The notes: generated from the sequence alone by a model not told the origin. Positions 25,379 to 36,666 are shown, counted from the first letter of the stretch. The stretch is DNA of 64,000 nt from VAXT01 sp963850415 (GCA_963850415.1 CAWKLE010000003.1:868001-932000), one strand, 5' to 3'. Translations and numbers: made by a program.

Positions 25379-25773
25379 GTGCCTGAGAAGACCGTCTCAG
25401 AGAACGGTCGCGTCACGTCCGAGACCCCCGCTGAGGTCGTTCGGAGCCAAGACGACAGTGCGCGCTCCGAGAGCTCGCCGTCGAGCACCTCGAGAACGTC
25501 CGGAGGTTCAAGCGGCACCTCTCGGTCTACCTGCTCGGGATGCTCGTGCTCACGCCGATCTGGGTGATCACGCAGTACGAGCAGGCGGACGGCTGGCTCC
25601 AGCACCTGAGCTCGAGGTCGCGGTACGCGGGCGACTGGGATCCGTGGCTCATCTGGGTTGGGCTCGTCGGCGCTTTCCTCGTCGCGCTGGCCGGCTATCG
25701 GGCGTACTTCGACCGGCCCGAGACCGAAGCCGACATCGAGCGCGAGGTCGAGCGCCTGAAGTCGACCCGTTGA
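25379..25773 (+). pseudogene. 2TM-domain protein broken by a GC dinucleotide insertion
   Basis: The GTG at 25379 has a strong GGAAGGAGGTGATG site and opens MPEKTVSENGRV. The frame is lost near 25460, in GTGCGCGCTCC. Removing one GC there joins it to RELAVEHLENVRRFKRHLSVYL, GMLVLTPIWVITQYE and the second helix WDPWLIWVGLVGAFLVALAGY (read in pieces). This gives a typical 2TM-domain protein of about 130 residues. The downstream frame alone has no start codon except one inside the first helix (25540). Either a sequence error or a recent frameshift. Confidence 0.65.
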
Positions 25774-25802
25774 CGGCTCGTACCGGTCGTTAGCATCGCG
25801 GC

Positions 25803-26417
25803 GTGCGCGAGCTGGAGCCGGGCCTGTGGTACTGGGAGGCAACGCACCCGGACTGGGAGCCGAGTGTGTCGTGGCACCACACGATCGTCACGTCGTACGC
25901 GATCGACGATGGCGAGCATCTGCTCCTCTTCGACCCGCTCGCGGTGCCGAACGAGCTCGAGGAGCTCGCGGCCGAGCGCGAGCCGGTCATCGTGCTGACG
26001 AACCCATGGCACGAGCGCGACGCTCGCAGCCTGGTCGAGCGGTACGGCGCGCCGGTGTTCGTGCCTCCGCCCGGCGAGGGCAGTCCCGATCTGGCCTGGC
26101 TGATCGCCGGCGACGTCGGTGAGCCGCACCTCTACTCGGCCGGCGACCAGCTGCCTTTCGGGATCGACGTCTTCCCGGGCTGGGAACCGAACGACCTCGT
26201 GCTCTGGGTCGAGGAGCGCCGTGCGATCGTGGCCGGCGACACGCTCGTCGACTTCGGGCGCGGCCTCGGGATCCCCGTCGAGTGGCTGGAGGAAGGCGTG
26301 ACCCGCGAGCAGATCGTCGAGCCTCTGCGCCCGCTCCTCGAGTTGCCGGTCGAGCATGTGCTCGCAACCCACGGCGGGCCGACGGGGCGGGATGCCCTCG
26401 AGCGCGCTCTTTCTTGA
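25803..26417 (+). CDS. MBL-fold-like protein with a divergent metal site
   Basis: 204 residues from a GTG start. It follows the metallo-beta-lactamase fold pattern: LEPGLWYWEA start, LLLFDPLAV, VIVLTNPWHERDARSL where HxHxDH is expected, then AIVAGDTLVD and HVLATHGGPT. The first metal motif is reduced to W-H-E-R-D, so catalysis is uncertain. Its TGA overlaps the TTG start of a serine hydrolase (TTGA), so the two are coupled. Confidence 0.7.
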   Translation: MRELEPGLWYWEATHPDWEPSVSWHHTIVTSYAIDDGEHLLLFDPLAVPNELEELAAEREPVIVLTNPWHERDARSLVERYGAPVFVPPPGEGSPDLAWLIAGDVGEPHLYSAGDQLPFGIDVFPGWEPNDLVLWVEERRAIVAGDTLVDFGRGLGIPVEWLEEGVTREQIVEPLRPLLELPVEHVLATHGGPTGRDALERALS

Positions 26418-27439
26418 GTCTGCTCGACGCCCATCTCGAAGCATTGCTCGACACCGGGGTCCCGGGTGCGGTCGCCGTGGCGACCGGTCCTGATCTCTCC
26501 TGGCAGCGAGCGGTAGGTGTTGCCGACGCAGAGACCGGCGCGCCTCTGACGACGGACCACCGGTTCCTGATCGGCAGCGTGACGAAGACGTTCATCGCCG
26601 CGGTCGTCCTCCAGCTCGTCGGCGAGGGCGCGCTGGCTCTCGACGAGGAGGTCGGTCCGATCGCGGAGGGCGTGACGGTGCGGCAACTGTTGAACCACAC
26701 GAGCGGCCTGTCCGAGTACTACGACGACTTCGACTCGCTGATCGAGCCGTACCGGAAGAACCGGGGTCACAAGCCGAACCTGACGCCACAGCGAGCCCTC
26801 GAGCTCGTGCACGCTAAGCCGCGGCTCTTTCCGCCCGGCGAAGGGTGGGCGTACTCGGGCGGGAACTACCTCGCGCTCGGGCTGATCGTCGAGCAGACGA
26901 CGCGCGCGACTCTGGGCGAGGAACTGGGGCGAAGGATCATCGAGCCGCTCGGGCTCGGGGGAACCGACCTGTCGGCCCGCACGGGTCTCGCGCGCGCGTA
27001 CCTCCCTCAGGACAATCCGGTGTTCCCGGACTCCGGCCCGGGCTTCGACGACGTGACCGACATCGAGCTGTTCGGATGGGGTGCGGGCGAGACGACCTCG
27101 ACCGCGGGTGACGTGGCGCGGTTCCTGCAGGCGCTGCTGGGCGGCGAGCTGCTCACGTCCGAGCTGCGCGCCGAGCTGCTGACGACCGTCGCCTCCGACT
27201 GGGAGGAGAGCGACGGGTACGGCCTCGGGATCGAGCAGGTCTCGTCGCTCATGAGCCAGTCGCCGTCACCGTGTGGCCGAGCCTGGGGCCACCTCGGCTT
27301 CGCGATGGGTCATACGACGATCGCGCTGTCGACCGAGTCCGGCGACCGCCAGGTCGTGGTCTGCGTGAACAGCCTCGTCATGGACGACGAGACGTGGAAG
27401 GTTCTCGGCCGCCTCGTATGGGCGTGCTTCTGCGACTGA
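26414..27439 (+). CDS. Serine hydrolase of the beta-lactamase/class C family
   Basis: 341 residues from the TTG that overlaps the previous stop. The catalytic S-x-x-K is SVTK in LIGSVTKTFIAA, the Y-x-N-like motif is YSGGN, and the third motif is GHLGF near the C-terminus. NHTSGL is also conserved. No signal peptide is evident. Such proteins act as esterases, D-aminopeptidases or penicillin-binding hydrolases; antibiotic hydrolysis is not implied. Confidence 0.85.
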   Translation: MSLLDAHLEALLDTGVPGAVAVATGPDLSWQRAVGVADAETGAPLTTDHRFLIGSVTKTFIAAVVLQLVGEGALALDEEVGPIAEGVTVRQLLNHTSGLSEYYDDFDSLIEPYRKNRGHKPNLTPQRALELVHAKPRLFPPGEGWAYSGGNYLALGLIVEQTTRATLGEELGRRIIEPLGLGGTDLSARTGLARAYLPQDNPVFPDSGPGFDDVTDIELFGWGAGETTSTAGDVARFLQALLGGELLTSELRAELLTTVASDWEESDGYGLGIEQVSSLMSQSPSPCGRAWGHLGFAMGHTTIALSTESGDRQVVVCVNSLVMDDETWKVLGRLVWACFCD

Positions 27440-27598
27440 TGCCTCCTTAACAGAATCCTTGTCGCGCCGGCCGCGCTTCTTGCGGAGACGGTTAGATTGG
27501 GACGGATGATGAAGACGGCGGGCGGCCTGCTGCGGCACCGAGGTACTGACGACTCGGGCGGAGACGAGCGCGACGCACCAGCGTGAGCTCCGGCCAAG

Positions 27599-28249
27599 TT
27601 GAGGGTCTTTGTCACAGGTGCGAGCGGCGTTCTCGGCCGTGCCCTTCTGCCGCTCCTGGAGGCAGCGGGCCACCACGTCCGCGTCCCCGATCATCGCGAG
27701 CTCGATCTGCTCGACGCGAGGAGGGTCAGGGAAGCGCTCTTGGAGATCGAGGCCGTCTACCACCTCGCCACGCGGATTCCGCCGCGCGAGCGAAGAGGCG
27801 ACCCCGACGCCTGGCGGGAGAACGACCGGCTCAGGGCAGACACTGCTCGGCTGCTCGTCGATGCGGCACTCGTGGCCGGGACGGAGGTCTACGTGCAGCC
27901 GTCGGTCACGTTCGTCTATCCGGCCGCTGGCGAAGTCGACGAGGACACCCCGCTCCGGGACGTACCGCCGCACCTGGAGTCGTCGCTCGCAGCCGAGCGC
28001 GAAGCGGCGCGCTTCGCCCAGGCGGGCAGGCGAGGCGTCGTCCTGCGCCTCGGCCGGCTCGACGGGCCGGGAACGGAATACGATGTGCCTGAGCCCGGCG
28101 CGAGCGCGACGCTCCACATCGACGACGCAGGACGCGCGCTGCTGGCAGCGATCGACGCGCCGACCGGGATCTACAACGTCGTCCGGGACGGCGGGCGTGT
28201 TTCGAACGAACGCTTGAAGCGTGCAACCGGCTGGCGGCCAGCCCGGTAG
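27599..28249 (+). CDS. Short NAD-dependent epimerase/dehydratase-like protein
   Basis: 216 residues from a TTG start without a clear ribosome site. Rossmann motif VTGASGVLGRALLP at the N-terminus, then VYHLATRIPP and VQPSVTFVYP. The extended-SDR YxxxK pair is not visible (VYPAAGEVDEDTP instead) and the protein is about 80-100 residues shorter than usual. It may bind a nucleotide without SDR catalysis, or use another mechanism. Confidence 0.7.
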   Translation: MRVFVTGASGVLGRALLPLLEAAGHHVRVPDHRELDLLDARRVREALLEIEAVYHLATRIPPRERRGDPDAWRENDRLRADTARLLVDAALVAGTEVYVQPSVTFVYPAAGEVDEDTPLRDVPPHLESSLAAEREAARFAQAGRRGVVLRLGRLDGPGTEYDVPEPGASATLHIDDAGRALLAAIDAPTGIYNVVRDGGRVSNERLKRATGWRPAR

Positions 28250-28297
28250 CGAGCTTTGTGACGGCGCTGATGCGGCTCGAGCTTCAAGAGTCGGGCG

Positions 28298-29354
28298 TCA
28301 CGCAGTGACAGCGAAACGAAAGTAGTCGTTCTCGAGTTCATTTAGTGCGAGATTCGGGATCTTGCGGGCCGCGACGTCCAGAAACCGTTCGATGAAGATC
28401 GCTTCGTCAGGGTGGTCATCAAGCAGTCGCGCCCACTGATCCACCTGGTATCGGACGACGTCCGAAAGGATAAAGAGTGCAGCTAGGTAAATCAGGAGCT
28501 CGCTTAGTTCAGCCGGGTCTGCCGAGAAGTCCATATAGAGCGAGCCGAAAATGTCGCACCGCATCGATGGTCCATGTAGTGGTGGAGTTGAAGTCGCTGC
28601 GCTGTAGTCGATGATGTCGAGGTGGTCCATTCCGCGCACGTAACCCTGGAGTAGGTCATGCTCATGGCGAGTAATCATCGCTCGCGTGTCTTGGTTGTTC
28701 GCGTGCCGGAATCGGACACGGAGGGTTGCGGACAGCGGCTGAGCCGTTGTCCGGTAGTCGAAGGTTTGGACGTGGACTACGTAGGGGTGTCCCCATCCAG
28801 CCACAACGACGTCCCCAGCCATCTCAGGGAGTTGGCGGACGAGCTCACCGAACTTTAAGTCTCGACCGGAAAGCGACTGCGTGGAGAAACGAAGGCGGTG
28901 AGCCCGCGATGTTCCATCCTCCACAGAGACGAACTTGACCAATCTGCATTGAGCAGCCGATGGGCGCGCGACCAGACATCTGAGCCTGCTGGCTGCACGG
29001 TGCAAATGAAGTTCTTTACCGAATACCGCTTTGAGCGGTCGCCGCGAAGTCCGTGCGCTCGAAAATCGGACGCCTGGAGCGAGGGATCGCTGATTAGAGC
29101 CACGCCTTTGACAATGTTCTCGGTGGCGAAAGAGCGGAAGGGGTCTGGTAAGCATGGACGCGTTCGCTGCACCGTCCAGAAACTCGAGTCCCTGCAGGAT
29201 GGAGAGCGCGGCGGCCCGTGCCTTCCTGCGCCGCTGGTCTTTGGTCAAGCCTGAGTGCCGAGCAACGCGGCATCGACGTAGCGCGAATTGGCCAGTGCTT
29301 GAGATAGCGGCAAACATCCTTCCCGGGATTCTCCGTTTGAACCGTGATAGGCAT
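28298..29354 (-). pseudogene. Broken YaaC-like gene in a lower-GC stretch
   Basis: Coding fragments lie in order in different frames: NPGKDVCRYLKHW from the ATG at 29354; then, after two frame changes, LTKDQRRRKARAAALSI and ANASMLTRPLPLF; then FATENIVKGVALISDP, SVKNFICTVQPAGSDVW; then from about 28950 a long intact part ending LIYLAALFILSDVVRYQVD and FLDVAARKIPNLALNELEN. The order and C-terminal motif resemble YaaC-family proteins. At least four frame changes occur within about 400 bases, too many for one slip. Base composition is visibly poorer in GC than its neighbours, which suggests transfer. Family assignment is tentative. Confidence 0.5.
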
Positions 29355-29485
29355 TAAGCGGGACGGTACCGAGTTCGGATGAGTGGGACCAGGTTCTAGA
29401 AGGCCTTGGAAATAAGGAGGGAGCCTAGCGACATCAACCCGTGACTCGGGCTTGTAAAGCCGCAGGCCAGGAAGAGCGTTTGGGA

Positions 29486-32252
29486 TTAGCTACAACCGGT
29501 ATTCGTGCCGCAGTCTCGGCACGTGTAGCACGACCCTGTGCGGATCATGCGGCCGCCGCACTTGGCGCACTCGACTGCGTCTTCCCACGCGTTGAACAGG
29601 GCGGTTTGGCCCGGTGGGGGTGCTTCGAGTGGCGCCGCCGCGTCGGACGGGGCCGAGCTCTCGCCGTTCGCGTAGCGCTCGGCGAGGCGGGCCTTCACCT
29701 CCGGCGAGAGGATCCCGATCTCCTCCTGCTGGTCGGCGTTCAGGAACTTCTTGCCCATCCAGCGGAACACGTAGTCGACGATCGACTTCGCGATCCGGAT
29801 GTCCGCGTCGTTCGTCTGGCCGCTCGGCTCGAAGCGCATGTGGGCGAACTTCGAGACGTACACCTCGAGCGGCACGCCGTACTGCAACCCGAGGGACACC
29901 GAGATCATGAACGAGTTCATGAGGCCGGCCAGCGTCGTGCCCTCCTTGGCGATGTCGACGAAGATGTCGCCCGGCGTCCCGTCCTCGTAGAGGCCGACGT
30001 GGATGTAGCCCTCGTAGTCGCCGACGCGGAACTTGCGGCCGACCTCGACGCGGTCCTCCGGCAGCCGGCGGCGCTGCGTCAGCGGCACCGGCGGCGCGGC
30101 GACACCGGTCACGTTCTCGATCGCGGCCTGCCTCTTCGAGGAGAGCGGCTGCGCGACCTTGCAGTTGTCGCGGTAGATCGCGATCGCCTTCACGCCGAGC
30201 TTCCACGCGTCGGTGTAGAGACCGGCCACGTCCTCGACGGTCGCGTCCTCGGGCATGTTCACCGTCTTCGAGATCGCGCCCGAGATGAACGGCTGGACGG
30301 CGCCCATCATCTTCACGTGGCCCATGTAGTGGATCGCGCGCTCGCCCACGGCGCAGTCGAAGATCGGGTAGTGCTCCTTCTTCACGTGCGGAGCTCCGAT
30401 CACGGAGTTCTTCTCGTCGACGAAGGCCACGATGTCCGAGACCTCGTTCGGCGCGTAGCCGAGCCGCTCGAGCGCGGCCTTCACCGTCTGGTTGACGATC
30501 GTGATCTCGCCGCCGCCGACGAGCTTCTTCGACTTGACGAGCGAGAAGTCGGGCTCGACCCCGGTCGTGTCGCAATCCATCATGAAGCTGATCGTCCCGG
30601 TGGGCGCGAGCACGGTCGCCTGTGCGTTCCGGTACCCGTGCACCTCGCCGAGGTTGAGCGCCTCGTCCCACGCGCGCCGGCACGCTGACAGGAGATCGGC
30701 CGGCACGGAGTCGGTGTTCTCGATGTTCCCGACCGCGGCGCGGTGCTGCGCCATGACGCCGATCATCGCGGCGGCGTTCGGCCGGTAACCCGCGAACGCG
30801 CCCATGCGCCCGGCGATCTCGGCCGACTTGCGATACGCGCGGCCCGGTCATCAAAGCCGTGATCGCGGCCGCATACGCGCGACCGGCGTCCGAGTCGTAC
30901 GGGAGCCCGCGTGCCATCAGCAGCGCGCCGAGGTTCGCGTAGCCGAGGCCGAGCTGCCGGAACGCCTTCGCGTTGCGCTCGATCTCGGGCGTCGGATACG
31001 AGGAGTAGCCGACGAGGATCTCCTGCGCGAGGAACATGACGTCGACGGTGTGCTCGAACGCCTCGACGTCGAGGTCGCCGTCCTCGCGGCGGTACTTGAG
31101 CAGGTTGATCGACGCGAGGTTGCACGCCGAGTCGTCGATCGACATGTACTCCGAGCACGGGTTCGACGCGTTGATGCGGCCCGTGTTCGGGAGCGTGTGC
31201 CACTGGTTGATCGTCGTGTCGTACTGGACGCCCGGGTCGGCGCACTTCCAGGCCGCTTCGGCCATGTCCCGCAGGAGCTTCCTGGCGGGCATCGTGTCGA
31301 CGACCGTGCCGTCGGTGCGTGCGGTCAGGTTCCAGTCGGCGCCCGACTCGGCCGCCTCCATGAACGCGTCGGTGACGCGCACCGAGTTGTTCGCGTTCTG
31401 GTACTGGATCGAGGCCCAGTCGGCCGAGTCGAGGGACATGTCGTAGCCGGCCGCCTCGAGGACGCGCGCCTTCTCCTCCTCGTGCGCCTTGCACCAGATG
31501 AACTCCTCGACGTCCGGATGGTCGACGTCGAGGACGACCATCTTCGCCGCGCGCCGCGTCTTGCCGCCCGACTTGATCGTGCCGGCGGACGCGTCGGCGC
31601 CGCGCATGAAGCTCACCGGGCCGCTCGCGTAGCCGCCCTTGGAGAGCTGCTCCTTCGAGGAGCGAAGCCTGGAGAGGTTGACGCCCGAGCCCGAGCCGCC
31701 GCGGAAGATGACGCCCTCACGGCGGATCCAGTCGAGGATCGACTCCATCGAGTCCTCGATCGAGAGGATGAAACACGCGGAGCACTGCGGCTTCTCCTCG
31801 AAGCCGACGTTGAACCAGACAGGGCTGTTGAACGCCGCGTACTGGTTGACGAGGATCGCCTTCAGCTCGGCCTCGAAGGTCTCGGCCTCCTCCTCGTCGG
31901 CGAAGTAGCCGCCCTCGCGGCCCCAGGTGCCGACCGTCGAGACGATGCGCCCGATCATCTGCTTCACGCTCGACTCGCGGTCGGGCGAGCCCATGCGGCC
32001 GCGGAAGTACTTCTGCGCGACGATGTTCGTGGCCGTCTGCGACCAGAACTTCGGGAACTCGACGCCCTTCTGCTCGAAGACCGGCTTCTCCTTGCCGGGG
32101 ATCAGCGCGTCGCGGAGCTCCCACTCGACCTCCTCGAACGGGTCGCGGCCGGGAATCGTGAAGTAGCGCCTGACGGCGACGTTCTGTGCGCCGTCTACGA
32201 CTTCGTTCGTGACCTCGTCGAGTGCAGTTTCTGCGGGCTTCGCGGACGCCAT
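29486..32252 (-). CDS. nrdJ: B12-dependent class II ribonucleotide reductase (single-base frameshift)
   Basis: Reduces ribonucleotides to deoxyribonucleotides with adenosylcobalamin. The ATG at 32252 follows AGGAGGTAGAGGA. Seen: SPVWFNVGF, CSACFI, FRGGSGSGVNLS, NPCSEY, CNLASINL, LAPTGTISFMMD and the C-terminal CAKCGG/CYTCRDCG cysteines that shuttle electrons. The frame breaks at 30843-30845, where CCC on the plus strand should be CC: without the extra base, TGRAYRKSAEIAGRMGAF reads through (in pieces) and gives 921 residues. Because the gene is essential, a sequence error is likely. Confidence 0.9.
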
Positions 32253-32363
32253 TCCTCTACCTCCTGGTCTAAGCCTAGTTACGAACGCCCAGGCGGCGGA
32301 ACGGCCGTCGTCGAGCGGACCTGCGAGGTTAGGGGTTGCGTCGGATGGTGCCGGAAAAGGGCT

Positions 32364-32867
32364 CTAAGCAGCGCTTTTGCGAGCTTTGAGGTGGCGAGAG
32401 GCGAGTCCGACGGCGCCGGCGGCGACCATGATCAGCGCGAGGCCGGCGAGGATCAGGAGCGGGAGCGGGAGCGAGTCGGAGTTGGTCGGGCCGAGCCTGT
32501 CGATGGCCGAGTTGTAGACGCCGCCGCCCGGGTCGTTCGGGCTGGCCTCCGTGGGACGCGGCTGGGTGCTGTTGCTACCGGTCAGGAACCGGAGCCTCGA
32601 CGCGCGCTGCCTCGCGGCGGTGATGTCGTCGATGATCCCCGTGTACTGCTGCAGGTCGTTCGGGACGTGCTTGATCGCCTTGGCGTAGCAGTGGAGCGGG
32701 TAGACGCCCTGGATGGTCCCGTCGTTCACCCAGTCGTCCTGGATCTGCTTCCAGCAGGTCGTCTTCGCCGACGCGGACTGCGCGCTGGCGGTCGGCGACT
32801 GCGCGGCCCCGTGATGTCGGCCGTGGAGGATGGTCAGCGCGAACGCACCGAGGACGACGGCGGCCAC
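32364..32867 (-). CDS. Hypothetical membrane-anchored protein
   Basis: 167 residues from a GTG at 32867; no earlier in-frame start exists. N-terminal hydrophobic stretch (VVLGAFALTILHG) as a signal or anchor, an extracytoplasmic region with two Cys (TTCWKQI, LHCYAKAI), then a Pro/Asn-rich spacer and a C-terminal helix LPLLILAGLALIMVAAGAVGL followed by RHLKARKS. The layout is that of a surface protein anchored at the C-terminus. No family recognised. Confidence 0.6.
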   Translation of the reverse strand: MAAVVLGAFALTILHGRHHGAAQSPTASAQSASAKTTCWKQIQDDWVNDGTIQGVYPLHCYAKAIKHVPNDLQQYTGIIDDITAARQRASRLRFLTGSNSTQPRPTEASPNDPGGGVYNSAIDRLGPTNSDSLPLPLLILAGLALIMVAAGAVGLASRHLKARKSAA

Positions 32868-33058
32868 GCTGGCGGCGATGAGGCGTGCCGGTCGGATGGC
32901 TTTGAGCCTACCTGCTGGGGGTCATGGACATTGGCAACAGAGTCTCACGCACGCGCTTGATGCCCTGGTTAGCCGCTTGTTAAGCATTTGTAAGGCGATT
33001 CCTGGGTGGAAGCGCTGTTTTCCACGGATTTCGGCGCAGGCCCTATCCTCCGCGAGTA

Positions 33059-34932
33059 GTGGCCGCGTCGCGCCGTTTCAGCCTTCTGTGTGCGGCCGGC
33101 GCGCTGATCGCGGCGGCGCTTCTGTTCGGCGGGGGGTCGGGCGACGGGGCGGTTGCGTGGATCGGCGGAGCGGCGTTCGTGGTGGCGCTCGGCGCGTGCG
33201 GGCTCGCGTTCTGGGGGCTGCTGCCGCTGCCCGGGCTCGGGCGCGAGGGGATCGCGTTCGCGGTGCTCGGCGGTGGGTTCGCGGCCTGGGCCGGCGTCAC
33301 CATCCTCTGGTCGGTCCTCCCGGACCGCTCGTGGGACTACTTCAACCGCGGGCTCGCGTACTTCGCGTTCGCGGTCGTGGGGGCGTTCGCGGGGTCGGCG
33401 CTCTCGATTCGTCTCGGCGCCTGGCTGATCGGCGCGCTCGTCGGCGTCACGTGTCTCTGGGCCTTGGCTGGAAAGGCTGTGCCTGCGCTCTACGAGGACT
33501 ACGGGCGGCTGGCGCGGCTTCGGTCTCCGGTCGGGTACTGGAACGCGCTCGCGCTCGTGCTGGTGTTCGGGTTGCCGATCGCGCTCTGGGCGGCGTCGAG
33601 CCGTCGGCACCCACGTGTCGTTCGCGCGGGGGCGGTCGTCGGGCTGTACGCGCTCCTGATCGCGCTCGTGCTCACGTACTCGCGCGGGGGCCTGCTCGCG
33701 GCGCTCGTCGCGCTCGCCGGCTGGTTCGCCCTGACGAGGGAGCGATTCGGGAGCCTGTCCGCCTTCGTCAGCGGCGGGGTTCCGGCGGGGATCGTGTGCG
33801 CGATCGCGCTCCTCCTGCCCGGAATCGCGCAGGACGGGCAACCGCACAGCGTGCGCGTGCACGACGGCGCCTGGTTCGCGCTCGCGTTCGTGCTCGGCGC
33901 GGGCGCTGCCTTCGCGGCGGCGTACTTCCTGCGCTACCGACCGGGGCCGGAGCGCGAGCGGCTGCTGCTGCGCCTCGCCGCCGGGGTGACGATCGCGTGC
34001 CTCGCGGTCGGTGTCGTCGTCGTCCTGGCGAGCGGGAATCCGCTGGGGGGCACGACCTCGGTCAGCTCGGGCCCGAGCCGGCTCGGGGAGAGCAGCCTCA
34101 ACAACCGCTGGGGCTGGTGGAAGGAGGCCTGGCACGGCTTTGCGGGCGAGCCGTTCGGGGGAACCGGCGCCGGGTCGTTCGAGATCGTGCACCGGAAGTT
34201 CCGGGACTCGAGCGTGGACGTGCTCGAGACGCACGACCTGCCGCTCCAGTTCGCGTCCGAGACGGGTCTCGTCGGGCTCGCGCTCTGGGTGGGCGCCATG
34301 GGCGCCGCGCTCCTCGGAGCCTGGCGGGCGCTCGGTCGGCTCGACGGCGACGAACGCGAGGCGGCCCTGGCGCTCGGCCTCGCCGTGCCCGCGTTCCTCG
34401 TCCACGGCCTGCTCGACTACGACTGGGACTTCGTCGCGCTCGCCGGGCCGCTGCTGTTCGTGATCGGGTTCCTGCTCGCGGCGGGACGTGAGCCCGTCCG
34501 CGTGGGCCGGCACTACGCGTGGGTCGCCGTCGTCGTGCTCGTCGCGTGGGCCGGGCTCTATTCGATCGCCGCGCCGCGGCTCGCGGCGGCCCGGGTCGAC
34601 GACGCGTACTCGCGGATCGAGCGGGGCGACCTCGCGCAGGCCGCCTCGTCGGCGAGGAGCGCGCACTCGCTGAACCCGCTCGCGATCGCGCCGCTCCAGG
34701 CCTGGGCCTGCGGCCGAGGAGGACGCGGGGAACCTGGCCCGGGCGCGCGAGCTCTACGCGCAGGCGGTCGACCTCCAGCCGCTGAACTGGGCGAGCTGGT
34801 ACGAGCTCGGGCTCTACGACCGACAGGTGCTCGGGCACACCGCGGCGGCGCGCCGGGAGCTGCAGGCGCGCGCTCCAGCTCGATCCGCACAACTGTCAGC
34901 TGCTGAAGGCGCTCGGGCTGCCGTGCAGCTGA
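33059..34932 (+). CDS. O-antigen ligase-like (Wzy_C) membrane protein with TPR tail, two frameshifts
   Basis: About 623 residues after correction. Roughly 11 membrane helices with VGYWNALALVLVFGLP, LTYSRGGLLAALVAL and the periplasmic loop SLNNRWGWWKEAWHGF, GTGAGSFEI and ETHDLPLQFASETGLVG, all typical of O-antigen ligases/polymerases. The C-terminus is TPR-like. Frame breaks at about 34709 and 34869, each one extra base, interrupt EEDAGNLARARELYAQAV and LQLDPHNCQLLKALG (in pieces); 1874 bases minus 2 is divisible by 3. It overlaps the next gene by 10 bases. Confidence 0.75.
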
Positions 34933-36657
34933 GGCGCTGGGAGGAGGCGGGCTACGCGGCGCTGGCAACGGCGCTCGCCACGCTCGCGGGCTTCCTCGTC
35001 CTCCGGCCCTGGCGCGGCTCGCTACGCGTGCCGTACAGCTACGTGGGCGACGCGAACCTCTACCACTCGGTTCTGAAGGGGATCCTCGAGCACGGGTGGT
35101 TCTGGCACAACCCGAGCCTCGGCGCGCCCGGGCAACAGCAGCTCCTCGACTACCCGATCCTGAGCGGGGACCTCCTGAACGTGATCGCCTGGAAGTTCCT
35201 CGGGCTGTTCACCTCGGACTCGGCGGTCGTGCTCAACCTGTTCTTCCTGCTGACGTTTCCGGCTGTCGGGCTGAGCGCGTACCTCGTCCTGCGGCGGCTC
35301 GGTCTGTCGCGGGCGGCGTCGACCGCGTGCTCCGTGCTCTTCACGGTGCTGCCGTACCACTTCACGCGCGGCGAGTTCCACCTGCGTCCTGGCGTCGTAC
35401 TACGCGGTTCCGCTCGGCGCGTATCTCGTGCTCGCGGTGCTCGGTCAACGGCCGTTGTTCGCGTCCCGCCGGATGACGCTGGGCACGCTCGCCCTGTGTG
35501 CGGTGATCGCGTTCGCGTCCGGCGGCTACTACTACCCGGCGTTCACGATCGTGCTCGTAGCGGGTGGCGCAGTCGTGCGCGGGGTGGGCCTGCGGAGCTG
35601 GCGTCCTGTGCTGGAAGGCGGGGCCGTCGCGGGGACGATCCTCGCGCTCTCGCTGGTGACGGCGGCGCCGTCGCTCGTGTACTCGGCGAAGCACGGTCGC
35701 AACGACGCCGTGCCCAACCGTGCCCCGTTCGAGTCGGAGCTGTACGGCCTCAAGTTCGCGCAGCTCGTGCTCCCGATCGAGCAGCACCGGATCGGTGAGC
35801 TGGCCAAGGTGCGGAAGAAGTACGACGAGAAGTTTCCGCCGACCGAGGCGGCGGCGAACACGGGGCTCGGGATCGTGGCGGCGCTCGGGTTCCTCTGGCT
35901 GCTGCTCGTCTGCTTCGTGCAGCTGGCGAGCCCGGGGCGGCGGTTCGCAGGGGATCTGGCGGGGCGCGCCGGGGTGGCGTCGCTGCTCGCGTTGATGTTC
36001 GGCTGGACCGGGGGGTTGTCGACATTCGTCGCGTTCGTCGCGCCGCAGATCCGGTCCTGGAACCGGATGTCGATCTTCATCGGGTTCTTCGGGCTGCTCG
36101 CTGCCGGGCTTGCGTTCGACCGCGGGCTCGAGTGGTTGCGGGGGCGCTGGCGGCTCGGTTCTGTTCTGGGGCTCGCTGCGCTCGCTCTGGTCGTCGTCCT
36201 CGGTGCGCTCGACCAGACGAGCCGGACGTACGAGCCGGCGTACGCGGCGGTTGCGGCGCAGTACCGCAGCGACGGCGACTTCGTGCGGGCGGTCGAGGGG
36301 CAGGTGCCCGCTGGGTCGATGATCTTCCAGCTGCCGCATCGTCCGTTCCCGGAGGCGCCTCCGCTCGTCGCGATGTCCGACTACGACCTGTTCCGGGGGT
36401 ACCTGCACTCGCGGGACCTGCGCTGGAGCTACGGCACCGTCAAAGGGCGCGGCGACGACTGGTCGGCGAACGTCTCGCGCGAGCCGGTGCCGAAGATGGT
36501 CAGCGACGTGAAGGCCGCCGGGTTCGCGGGGATCTACCTCGACCGCTTCGGCTACCAGGACGGCGGCGCGGCGATCGATCCGCAGTTGATCCAAGCAACC
36601 GGCTCGACGCCGATCAAGAGCCCCGACCAGCGGCTCTTCTTCTACCGCCTGCGCTGA
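34923..36657 (+). CDS. Large polytopic membrane protein (YfhO/GT39-like), one frameshift
   Basis: About 577 residues from the GTG at 34923 after removal of one extra C at 35388-35389. Across that point the sequence reads YHFTRGEFHLR then LASYYAVPLGAYLVL. About 12 helices; an early loop with VGDANLYHSVLKGI and a soluble C-terminal part (YLHSRDLRWSYGTVKGR, GIYLDRFGYQD) suggest a GT-C-like glycosyltransferase or YfhO-type enzyme. It is paired with the O-antigen-ligase-like gene, consistent with surface polysaccharide work. Confidence 0.7.
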
Positions 36658-36666
36658 ACCAGCCAT

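Noticed and set aside
28861..29354. Separate small genes in the frames of the broken YaaC-like region
   Set aside because: The fragments are better read as one decayed gene, because motifs occur in family order across frames.
29385..29397. GGGACCAGGTTCT as another REP-like palindrome
   Set aside because: It is only a partial match to the GGGACCTGGTCCC core, with mismatches in the second arm.
32253..32363. Possible cobalamin riboswitch or NrdR box upstream of nrdJ
   Set aside because: No B12-box-like sequence and no NrdR box pair could be seen; only a good ribosome site is present.
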